Source: Poriferisodalis sp965215815 (GTDB taxonomy: Bacteria; Actinomycetota; Acidimicrobiia; Acidimicrobiales; Poriferisodalaceae). From it: a stretch of DNA of 64,000 nucleotides. Below are positions 40,889 through 49,184 of this stretch, one piece after another; position 1 is the stretch's first letter; each line of letters opens with the position of its first letter. Position numbers and translations under genes: made by a program. The notes beneath the pieces were generated by a model that saw only the letters and a program-made list of their open reading frames with translations, was not told the DNA's origin and did not search any database. The stretch spans positions 1,364,001 through 1,428,000 of the forward strand of contig NZ_CBDCEO010000013.1 in assembly GCF_965215815.1 (NCBI RefSeq), given 5' to 3'.

Positions 40889-42351
40889 CATCGGTGTTGG
40901 CAGTTGCCACGGGCGGGGAGGTGCTGGCGGGCGGGGAGGTGCCGGCGGCTGACACGGCCGCTGACGTGCCGGGCGCTGCCTCGGGCGGGGAGGTGCCGGC
41001 GGGTGGGTTGTGGCTCGCCCGGTTGAGTCGCGACGAGCTTGCTTCGCTTGGTGTTGCGGCGTTGACCGAGGTGCTGGGCGGCGTCGAGCGTCATGTGAAC
41101 CAGGTGGCGGGCTACCGCGTCGAGGTGCTGGCTGGGCTGGATGCGGCGGGTGTAGCCGAGGGGCTGCAGGGCGCGTCGTCTCGGGAGGCGGTGCGCGAGG
41201 CGACCGGCGTGTCGGATCGGTCTGCGCGTGAGCTGTGCCGGGTTGCGGCGAAGGCTCAGCGGTGCGAGCCGGTGATGGAGGCGTTGGCCGGGGGCGACAT
41301 CAACACCGAGCAGGCCGAGTCGCTCAGCGATGCCCGGGTACCCGACGAGGTGCGTCACCAGCTGATCGCAGAGGCTGCATCCGAGGGCACCGACCAGACC
41401 AAGCGCCGTGTGCGAGCCGCGGAGGCCGAGCACTGTTCCGAGACTGCTGAGCAGCGGTTCGCCCGTCAGCGTGCCAAGCGTCGGGCGCAGTGGGGCACCG
41501 ACGACGATGGGATGCTGCGGATCGGTGCGTTGCTGGATCCCGAGATCGGTGCGCGGGCCGAAGCGGCGCTGTCGGCGATCTCCCAAGCGATGTGGCGTGA
41601 CGACAAGCACCTGCGGGTGGGGCGCCGCACCCCCGCCCAGCGAGACGCCGACGCGCTGGCGTACCTGCTGACCGGCGCAACGCTCAGCGAAGCCGATGCC
41701 AAAGCGATTGCCAAGCTCATTGGTCAGCCCCCCGGCGGGAATGCCGGGCCGGCGCGGCCTGGGGGCTCTACCGATTCGCCGGGAGCCGCGCATGGGGCTG
41801 TCGGGTCGGCGGAAGCTGCGGGCGCTGCGCATCCGGCGGGCTTCGTGCATGGGTCGCCGGGTAGTGCTGATCCAGCGGGCTTCGTGCATGCGGCTTTCGC
41901 GTCGGCGCGGCCCGATGTTCAGGTGCAGGTGATGATCGAGTACGAGGCGCTGCGCGGCCAAACCGATGCAGCAGGCATCACCGACGCCGGGACAGAGCTG
42001 GCACCCGAGACAGTTCGCAAGCTGGCATGCGATGCCGAGATCATCCCGATCATGCTCAACGGGCCGGGCGGCAGCGCCGATATCGGCCGCGCACGACGAA
42101 CGGTGCCGGCTCGATTGCGGCGGGCACTGATCGCACGCGACCGGCACTGCGTATGGCCAGGCTGCAGCGCCCCGCCGTCACGCTGTGACGCACATCACAT
42201 CTGGCACTGGGCGCACGGCGGCCCGACCAACCTGGTGAACCTCGCCCTGCTGTGCCACAAACACCACCACGACCTCCACGAACAGAACCTCACGATTAAG
42301 CGCAACGCCGACGGCACCTGGACAATCGGCCGCCAACCCAGAGCCCCCTAA
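40837..42351 (+). CDS. DUF222 / HNH endonuclease-like protein (13E12 repeat family)
   Basis: 504 residues. The long DUF222 domain is recognisable by LARLSRDELASLGVAALTEV, GVSDRSARELCRVAAKAQRC and EQAESLSDARVPDEVR. An Ala/Gly/Pro-rich low-complexity insert lies around residues 295-355. The C-terminal HNH nuclease motif reads ALIARDRHCVWPGCSAPPSR followed by CDAHHIWHWAHGGPTNLVNL and CHKHHHDLHE, with intact His and Cys ligands. Such genes are multicopy and often mobile-element-like in Actinobacteria; their role is unclear. Confidence 0.9.
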   Translation: MLKESMGELGSEAAGASASVLAVATGGEVLAGGEVPAADTAADVPGAASGGEVPAGGLWLARLSRDELASLGVAALTEVLGGVERHVNQVAGYRVEVLAGLDAAGVAEGLQGASSREAVREATGVSDRSARELCRVAAKAQRCEPVMEALAGGDINTEQAESLSDARVPDEVRHQLIAEAASEGTDQTKRRVRAAEAEHCSETAEQRFARQRAKRRAQWGTDDDGMLRIGALLDPEIGARAEAALSAISQAMWRDDKHLRVGRRTPAQRDADALAYLLTGATLSEADAKAIAKLIGQPPGGNAGPARPGGSTDSPGAAHGAVGSAEAAGAAHPAGFVHGSPGSADPAGFVHAAFASARPDVQVQVMIEYEALRGQTDAAGITDAGTELAPETVRKLACDAEIIPIMLNGPGGSADIGRARRTVPARLRRALIARDRHCVWPGCSAPPSRCDAHHIWHWAHGGPTNLVNLALLCHKHHHDLHEQNLTIKRNADGTWTIGRQPRAP

Positions 42352-42508
42352 CCACCCCCGCCGCCGGTGCGCCAGCAGAATTCTTCGTCGCGCAGCCTCG
42401 GCGGTTGGTGTTGCCGTTCCAGCAGTCGGCATGGGGGACGTGTCTGCCCCCAAGATTGATGGCTTGAGGTGCCGCAGCCGGCGGGGTTGCACAACTAGTG
42501 CCGTGTCA

Positions 42509-42640
42509 GCAAACGTTTGCCAATGTGGCGCTTTTCTGTGCAAAATCGCTCGCTCAGCGAACATTTCTGCACAGAAAACCGATCCTGTCGAGGCCAGCGC
42601 GAGGCATCCAGCCCGCCTCAACCACGCAAACGTTTGTGGT
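42509..42640. promoter_or_regulatory. Structured intergenic element with two CAAACGTTTG palindromes
   Basis: GCAAACGTTTGC (42509-42520) is a perfect 12-bp palindrome. CAAACGTTTG recurs at 42627-42636. Between them TTTTCTGTGCA (42532-42542) and TGCACAGAAAA (42568-42578) form a perfect 11-bp inverted repeat around a further small stem. The palindromes resemble LacI-type operators. The central stem could be a terminator for the HNH gene or a separate element. Confidence 0.5.
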
Positions 42641-42685
42641 CACAGCACTAGGTTCGGCAGCGATGGAGGTATCGGTGGGGTCGTG

Positions 42686-43514
42686 ATGAGGACCGCACCG
42701 GTTGCTCCCGACCAGCGCAGCACCTCGTGGTGCAGACGGCGAGCAACTGCGGCGTCGGCGGTTGCATCCTGCGGCTTCCGGCGGGCGTCGGCGGCGGCGG
42801 TTGCGTTGTGCGGCTTCCGGCAGGCGTCGGTTGCGTCGGTTGCGTTGCTTGTCTTCGGAGCGAGCTGGACGTCGGCGGCGGCTGCGTCTCCACGGATTGA
42901 CGAACCGCTTGTTCCGCAATTGCCTCCCGACACTGATCGGTCGGTGACCCGCAGTTCGCTGCTGCCCGGCGAACGGCTCTCGACGGGCGGTTCGCTGGCT
43001 TCGCCGAGCGGTCGTTACCGGCTGACGCTGCAGTCCGACGGCAACCTGGTCCTCTATGACACTGCTGGTGTCGGTGCGCCATCCATGCCTGTGGAGTGCG
43101 GGGACCTCGACGCCCGACGTGAGCCTCGCCGGGACCAAACACGTCGTGTACGACCGCAGCGGCCAGCGGATGTGGCTGATCGAGGCGAACGGGGCGCTCT
43201 TTGACACCTACCCGGTGAGCGGCCGGGCCACCAGTCCCTCCGTGGGTTCCTACAGCGTGTTCTCCAAGTCGCAGTACTCGTCGTCGCCGAGGACTCCCGT
43301 CACCATGCGCCACATGGTGCGTTTCGTGAAGGGCATTACCGGGCTGGACATCGGCTTCCACTCGATTCCTCGCACCTATGCAGGCGCCCCCATCCAGACC
43401 ATTGCCGACCTGGGCCAGCCACGCTCAGCCAGATGCGTCCGCCAAGACGACGCCAAAGCCCGCCAGCTCTTCGACTGGGCCCCACTCGGGACGCCGGTAG
43501 TCGTAATTGCTTGA
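42686..43514 (+). pseudogene. Frameshifted bulb-lectin / L,D-transpeptidase protein
   Basis: From ATG 42686 one frame encodes an Ala-rich signal-like N-terminus and a bulb-lectin segment (LSTGGSLASPSGRYRLTLQS, DGNLVLYDTAG). At about 43078-43090 the reading shifts to a second frame with CLWSAGTSTPDVSLAGTKHV, then VVYDRSGQRMWLIEANG and the YkuD-type catalytic part DIGFHSIPR ... SARCVRQDDAKA, where SxxCVR matches the SHGCVR signature. It would be a wall cross-linking enzyme if intact. A single-base indel, real or a sequencing error, separates the halves. Confidence 0.75.
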
Positions 43515-43576
43515 TTCGGCACCCCGGTCGTCGTAATTGCTTGATTCGGCACCCCGGTCGTCGTGATCGCCTGATT
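43487..43576 (+). repeat. 30-bp tandem repeat, three copies, containing the stop codon
   Basis: Copies 43487-43516, 43517-43546 and 43547-43576 repeat the last codons and TGA stop of the L,D-transpeptidase in the same frame (GTPVVVIA-stop). Copies 2 and 3 differ at a few bases. Confidence 0.9.
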
Positions 43577-43669
43577 CGGCGGTATGGGCGCGCTCGGCAC
43601 ACGCCATCCTCTGATACCAGAGGGCCTGGCGTCAGCAACCAGAGCGAGTGGCCATCCCAAGGAGCCGCA

Positions 43670-46126
43670 ATGTCCCGAGATCCACATGGCCGTCGTGCTC
43701 TCACTCTCGGATTGCGGGCAGCCATAGTTGTGCTGGTCGCGGCCACCGCGCTGCCGTTCGCCTCGGCCGCCACGGGGGCACAGACCGGCGGCAACGTCGA
43801 CGTGACGCGCCTGTGGGGCCAGGACCGCCATGCGACATCGCTGGCGGTGGCGCAACGATTCGAGCAGGAAGCCGGCGGCAGCATTGATGCGGCAGTGCTG
43901 GTGTCGGGCCAGTCGTGGCATGACGCCGTGATCGCAGCGGGACTGGCAGGGTCGCTCGATGCACCCGTACTGCTGACGCAGAAGGACGAGGTGCCGAGCG
44001 CCACGGCCGATTTCCTGTCCGAGGCCGGCGTTGCCCGTGTGGTCGTAGTCGGCACGACCAGTGCGGTGTCCGAAGAGGTGCTGACGAGCCTGCAGAGCCT
44101 CGGCAATGTCGAACGAATTGAGGGGCCCGATCCGTCGGCCGCATCGGTGGCGGTCGCCCAGCGCATGGGCCCTCCCGGCGCCATGCCGGGGCACGGACGC
44201 ACCGTCATCGTGGCTAGCTCAGAAGTGTTCGCTGACGCCATGGTGGCGGGCCCCTTCTCGGCCCGGGGCGGCCACCCGGTCCTGCTCACACCGCCCGACG
44301 AACTCGACGACGGCGTGAAGTCCTACGTGTCACAAAGCGGCGCCGAGCACGTGATCATCCTGGGCGGCACCGCCGCTGTGTCGAGCTCGGTTCAAGATGA
44401 GCTCGCAGCGCTCGACATGGCCGTCACCCGACTGGGCGGCACCACCCGCCTGCACACTGCGCAATTCGTAGCGGATTTCCTGCAAGGCAAGTACACCGAA
44501 GCGGCAGGCGAGCCATGTTTCGACCGCTCGACTGCCGGGCTCGCGACCGCATGGGTGCCGTTCGACGCATTCGGAGCCGGCCCGCTGCTCGGCAAGCTGT
44601 GCGCGCCGCTGCTGCTCACCGACCCCAAGCAGATGGACCCCGCCATCGAGCGGTGGATCAAGCGGAGCAGCGATGCGTTGCTCGTGTTCGGCGGCAAGAC
44701 CGCCGTGTCGTCACACGCCCTCGCCGACCTCAACGACGACGCAGCGCTCGAGAGCATCTTCGACAACGCAGCCGACGAGCGGGCCAAGATCGTCGCCAGA
44801 TTGACCAGCAAGATCAACGAGGGGTCCTACGGCGTGAACGCCAACAACCTCTTGCGTGGCCCCGCAGGCTTCAGGATCGACCTCGACGACTGTCCAGCAC
44901 GCTGGTCCGACACCACGGGCATTACCGACACCGAGATCCGGATCGGGCACACCACTCCCCAGACCGGATCGCTTGCGGCCTTCAGCGGCATCACCGTCGG
45001 CATGCAGAACTACTTCGATTGGGTGAACGAGAACGACCCGGTTGCCGGGCGGCAGCTCACGCTCGAGGCGAGGGACGATAGCTATCGGGCCGAAGTGACC
45101 GTCGAGCTGGTGTACGAGATGATCGAGTCGGAAAACGTTTTCTCGATCTCGACGATCGGTACGGCGTCCACGTTGCTGACCTACGACATGACCAACCGCG
45201 AGTGCGTACCGCATCCGTTCGCGACGTCGGCCAGCCCCGCATTCGGAGATCCTGTGCGCCACCCGTGGACGACGGGCATCCAGATGTCGTCCTCCACAGA
45301 GGCCCTGCTGTGGGGCGCATGGATCGAGAGGAGCCTTCGCGACAAGCTGCCGGTGAAGGTTGTCGGCTTGGTGATGGACAACAGGTTCGGGTGGGCGTAT
45401 CAGGACGCTTTCAAGGCCTGGGCCCAGGAGCATCCCGACGTTGTCTCGGAGTTCGTTGCGGTCCGGCACTACCCGCCGAAACAGGACCTTGCGGACGAGA
45501 TGGAAATGATCCAGTCGTTGAGCCCGGACGTGTACATCTCGATGACTGCGGGCAACCCGTGCGTGCTGGCGATACAGGCAGCCGGCGAGAACGGCCTCAT
45601 CGCTGACGTGAAGGCCCGGGGAGGGGCTCTGTTCACCCCGTCGGTGTGCGAGAGCCCATCGGCATACCTTCAGCCCGCCGGCGGTGCTGCAGATGGCTGG
45701 TTGATTGCCCGAGGGGGCGAGAGGAACACCGCTGATTTCGCGAACGCCGGTCTGCCGTTCGTGAAATTCGTCAATCGGAACCTGGAAGAGGCTGAACTCG
45801 AACTGTCAAACAGTCTGTACGGCAGGGGCTACGCGTACGGGTATGCGTACGTCGAGGCTCTGCGCGTGGCGGCGGACCTCCCGGGTGGGCTGACTCGCTC
45901 GAATTTCATCATGGCGTTGCGGTCGCTTGACATCACCCACCCGCTGTATCTCGACGGGATCCGGTTCCGAATGAACGGCAACGCCGACGCCCACTTCGTC
46001 GAAGGCTCCGAGTTCGCCCGGTATCACGCCGACGACTTCTCTTGGAAGCCCGTCGGCCCAGTCATAGATGTCAACGGCCAAACGCCGAACTGTGCCTGGG
46101 ACTTGAACGAGGGCCGCTGCCACTGA
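43670..46126 (+). CDS. CWB2 protein fused to a LivK-like periplasmic-binding domain
   Basis: 818 residues. ATG 43670 is preceded by AAGGAG; the frame opens at 43433 but the ATG begins the signal peptide (ALTLGLRAAIVVLVAATALP). Three CWB2 repeats span about residues 40-370 (WGQDRHATSLAVA, a degenerate second, GGTTRLHTAQFVA). From about residue 415 a type-1 periplasmic binding fold begins with ITDTEIRIGHTTPQTGSLAA and FSGITVGMQNYFDWVNENDP, then ISTIGTASTLLTYD and PDVYISMTAGNPCV. This is the family of branched-chain amino-acid ABC receptors. No permease genes are nearby, so it may be a wall-tethered ligand sensor or scavenger (inference). A hairpin terminator follows. Confidence 0.85.
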   Translation: MSRDPHGRRALTLGLRAAIVVLVAATALPFASAATGAQTGGNVDVTRLWGQDRHATSLAVAQRFEQEAGGSIDAAVLVSGQSWHDAVIAAGLAGSLDAPVLLTQKDEVPSATADFLSEAGVARVVVVGTTSAVSEEVLTSLQSLGNVERIEGPDPSAASVAVAQRMGPPGAMPGHGRTVIVASSEVFADAMVAGPFSARGGHPVLLTPPDELDDGVKSYVSQSGAEHVIILGGTAAVSSSVQDELAALDMAVTRLGGTTRLHTAQFVADFLQGKYTEAAGEPCFDRSTAGLATAWVPFDAFGAGPLLGKLCAPLLLTDPKQMDPAIERWIKRSSDALLVFGGKTAVSSHALADLNDDAALESIFDNAADERAKIVARLTSKINEGSYGVNANNLLRGPAGFRIDLDDCPARWSDTTGITDTEIRIGHTTPQTGSLAAFSGITVGMQNYFDWVNENDPVAGRQLTLEARDDSYRAEVTVELVYEMIESENVFSISTIGTASTLLTYDMTNRECVPHPFATSASPAFGDPVRHPWTTGIQMSSSTEALLWGAWIERSLRDKLPVKVVGLVMDNRFGWAYQDAFKAWAQEHPDVVSEFVAVRHYPPKQDLADEMEMIQSLSPDVYISMTAGNPCVLAIQAAGENGLIADVKARGGALFTPSVCESPSAYLQPAGGAADGWLIARGGERNTADFANAGLPFVKFVNRNLEEAELELSNSLYGRGYAYGYAYVEALRVAADLPGGLTRSNFIMALRSLDITHPLYLDGIRFRMNGNADAHFVEGSEFARYHADDFSWKPVGPVIDVNGQTPNCAWDLNEGRCH

Positions 46127-46140
46127 GCCCCGACATCCGT

Positions 46141-46166
46141 CCTCCGGCGGCGAAACCGCCGTGGAG
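46141..46166 (+). terminator. Hairpin terminator of the CWB2-LivK gene
   Basis: CCTCC-N-GGCGG-N5-CCGCC-N2-GGAGG is a near-perfect stem starting 15 bases after the stop. Confidence 0.65.
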
Positions 46167-46336
46167 GGCAGCGGGGTACGCTCGCCGCCGTGCCCCGAGC
46201 CCCGCACTGGAGCCATGGCACCCCGGATCCACGATGCATCTTGGGCAGCGGCTCGGCGGGCTGCAGCGGCCCCGCGTTAAGCGCGACGCGCCTGTGACAC
46301 CGCCGCGACAGACTGTCGTCTCGTGAGGGCCGATTC

Positions 46337-49090
46337 GTGAGGACGATGCAACCTCGTCGGCGCGTCCGCTGGACCGCCGCACTGGCCGTCGTCTTCGTCG
46401 CGGCATCGCTGCTGGCCGTGCCGGGCGCCGGCAGCCAGACCGACGCCGAACCCGGACCCGTGTCGCCCAGCCAGTGGCACCGGTCATTCCTAGCATCACC
46501 CCAGATCGAGGCATGGCCGAACGCCATGCGCGTCTTCGGCAACGACCGCTTCCAGACCGCCCAAGCCGTAGCACTCACTATGCGAGGCCGGGGCGGCTTC
46601 CCCTTCGATTCCCCCGACGCCACCTCGGGCGGCGGCCGAAGCCTGGGAGCCGCCAACGGCTGGTGGGGCCTGGGCGTCTGCCCCCGGGCCGTAATCGTCG
46701 TCGCATCCGACTCCCCGGCCGATGCACTCACCGCCGCCGCACTGTCCGACTCCACCGGCGGCTCGTCGGAGCCCTACCTGCGGCGAGTCGCCGCCAGCGA
46801 CCCCCTGTTCGACCCCATCGGCGGCTTCGCACGGGTCGACACATTCGTTGCGCCCATCCTGCTCACCGGCTCGGCCCGCGCAGGCGCAACCAAGCTCAAC
46901 CACGCCGCCCGGCTCGCCGCCCAAGACCTTCGCCTCGGCGGCTGCAACGCCGCCCGGCAGGCCATCATCGTCGGCGGTACCGCAGCAGTCCCCGCCACCA
47001 TCGAATCCGAGCTGGTGTCGGTCGGGTTCAGCGAAGTGTTCCGCGTCAGCGGTGCCACCCGCTACGGCACCGCCGCATCAGTGGCCACAGCACTGGGCAC
47101 AGCACCAATCCCCCGAGGCGTCGACGGCTGCGCCGATCCCTCCGCATCCGACGGCGACGCCGTCATGACCTTCTACGCCAACTCGGTGGTCGAGTGGCGG
47201 CCCAAAGCCCGTGATTGCGAGCTGCTGGGCCGCACGGTGGTGCTGACCGTCGGCGTAGATGCCCTGGCAGCCGGCTGGTGGACCAGCTTCTGGCAAGTGC
47301 CGGTCCTGCTCCACGACGGCAGCCGCACCCTGCCCGACGAGACAGCGATAGCGCTCAGCCTGCTCGACATCGAGAACCTCATCGTGCTGGGCGGCACAAC
47401 GCAAATCCCCGAACCGGTAGCCGAACTGGCAACGCAGATCGCCGGCGCCGAGATGTACCGGGTGTCAGGACCGGACCGGTACGCCACCAGCGTGGCCATG
47501 GCACAGCACTTCGGCGGCTGGTGGCCGAACCGCATCGGAGCCCACTTCGCCCGCTCCACGGTGTGCCTGGTGGCCTCGAGCGGCCACGGCGACGAGGCAC
47601 GCGGCTGGCCCGATGCCCTTGGCGCCAGCGCATGGTGCGGCGCCGCCTCGGCGCCCTCGCCCGACAAGCAGCCATACGTGGTGGAGCGATTCGTAGGCCC
47701 GGTCACCGCACCCGAAGCCGGATCGGTTGCAGCGGCCCGGCGATCAGCCGAACGATCAGCCGACACGGGCGCACCCCGCCCGAAGCGCTCAGCGGTACCG
47801 ATCCTGCTGGTGCCGGCAGGCGCTCGGGAACTGCCCGAACCGGTCCACGAGTTCTTGCGGCGGTCATTCACCGTCGGACGGCGCTGCGTGGATGCGGTAG
47901 GCGGCATCACCCGCAACGGGGCAGCCAACGCCGACGCGTACGCAGCGGCGCAGAACGCGGGCACATGCTTCGACCCAGGGTTCGTGGTGGCATTCGGGGG
48001 ACCGTCGGTCATCCGGCCCGAGCTGATCTCGCAGGCCTCCTCGGTAGTGAGCGGCGGGCTGGCACACCCCGCTGAGCCCGAGGCCCCGATCCTCGTGGGC
48101 GCCCAAGTGACCGACCGGGACGACCCCAACCGCACCCAGAAGGCGCCCGAAGCCAAGCGCGGCGTGGGGGCATTCGCCACCGGCCTGGCACTCGACGGAA
48201 CGGTGTTCCACCGGGCCGACGCAAACGGCGAGTTCGACGCACTGGACGACGAAGGCGACTCAGCCGACGGCAGCCGAAACGCCAATCGAGATTGGTTGTG
48301 TTTCCCCCGCTCGACCTACGTCGGGGCGCGCTGGCTAGTGGCAGAGACATCGTCAGGACGGGCGCCCGTCCTGGTAGCCGACCTGCCCAAGCTGGGCTGG
48401 TACCGGCTGGACAACGACGGGGTGCCACGCACCGAAGGCGCCGGCGGGCCGGGCTGCGTGAGCGTGGAACTGTCGGAGTCCGATCCGACGATGGTGCGGG
48501 CGATCGGGCCCCACGGGCGGTCGTCGCTGCCGGTGGCGGTGGTCATGGACGAGTACCGGCGGTTCCGGCTGACCGATGTGATCGAGGGAGGCGAACCGCT
48601 GCACTCAGGGCTCTCCGGCGATGTCGACCCGACGCTCGGCGGCACAACCAAGTGGTCGTTCCGCACAGCAGAGTCCACCGTCGATGCGCACCTGCCACCC
48701 CGGCGAGTGGGGGTAACGAAGGCGCTCTTGCAAGTGGAGCTCATCCGAGGCATCGGCGAGGAGGACCCCGATGTCTTCACCGCACTGTGGTCGGTCGAGA
48801 CGGCGCAGGGCACGGTGACCGGCACCGCCGCAGGCGAGGCTCGGCTGGTGGGCGGCGCCTGGGAGCTGCGGGGGATGAGCGCGCTGCGGTCGGGAACGTG
48901 GCTGCGAGACATCTACGGCACCGACCCCAGGACGCCACGTGGCCTGGGAAGCGGCACGTCGGTGGCCGGCCTGGCGAGCGACGGTTACGGCGCCGGCGGG
49001 TTCATGGCCAGCATCGGTCTGAAAGACCCCGGCAACGACGATGACACTGTCGCATGGCGAGTTGACGCCTTCATCAACGCCGCCCCCTAA
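46337..49090 (+). CDS. Large secreted divergent CWB2 protein
   Basis: 917 residues from GTG 46337; ATG 46346 is an alternative. The signal peptide contains AALAVVFVAASLLAVPGAGS. CWB2 motifs are present but diverged and spaced by long insertions: FGNDRFQTAQAVA, IIVGGTAAVPA, SGATRYGTAASVA, VLGGTTQIPEPV and SGPDRYATSVAMA. The C-terminal 300 residues are of unknown fold (GYGAGGFMASIGLKDPGND near the end). It is the most divergent CWB2 protein in the window. It overlaps by 50 nt only with the unused upstream extension of the next frame. Confidence 0.85.
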   Translation: MRTMQPRRRVRWTAALAVVFVAASLLAVPGAGSQTDAEPGPVSPSQWHRSFLASPQIEAWPNAMRVFGNDRFQTAQAVALTMRGRGGFPFDSPDATSGGGRSLGAANGWWGLGVCPRAVIVVASDSPADALTAAALSDSTGGSSEPYLRRVAASDPLFDPIGGFARVDTFVAPILLTGSARAGATKLNHAARLAAQDLRLGGCNAARQAIIVGGTAAVPATIESELVSVGFSEVFRVSGATRYGTAASVATALGTAPIPRGVDGCADPSASDGDAVMTFYANSVVEWRPKARDCELLGRTVVLTVGVDALAAGWWTSFWQVPVLLHDGSRTLPDETAIALSLLDIENLIVLGGTTQIPEPVAELATQIAGAEMYRVSGPDRYATSVAMAQHFGGWWPNRIGAHFARSTVCLVASSGHGDEARGWPDALGASAWCGAASAPSPDKQPYVVERFVGPVTAPEAGSVAAARRSAERSADTGAPRPKRSAVPILLVPAGARELPEPVHEFLRRSFTVGRRCVDAVGGITRNGAANADAYAAAQNAGTCFDPGFVVAFGGPSVIRPELISQASSVVSGGLAHPAEPEAPILVGAQVTDRDDPNRTQKAPEAKRGVGAFATGLALDGTVFHRADANGEFDALDDEGDSADGSRNANRDWLCFPRSTYVGARWLVAETSSGRAPVLVADLPKLGWYRLDNDGVPRTEGAGGPGCVSVELSESDPTMVRAIGPHGRSSLPVAVVMDEYRRFRLTDVIEGGEPLHSGLSGDVDPTLGGTTKWSFRTAESTVDAHLPPRRVGVTKALLQVELIRGIGEEDPDVFTALWSVETAQGTVTGTAAGEARLVGGAWELRGMSALRSGTWLRDIYGTDPRTPRGLGSGTSVAGLASDGYGAGGFMASIGLKDPGNDDDTVAWRVDAFINAAP

Positions 49091-49184
49091 CCTCGCCCCG
49101 GCGGTGTCATCCGGCAGCGTGATGCGGTGTCGCACTGTGGCATCGGAAGCATCCGCTGCCCGGCAATCGGAGTACGGCGGCGGC

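Noticed and set aside
42498..42686. Short peptide frame QTFANVALFCAK in the palindromic spacer
   Set aside because: The translation simply mirrors the inverted repeats on both strands; no start context or homologous domain.
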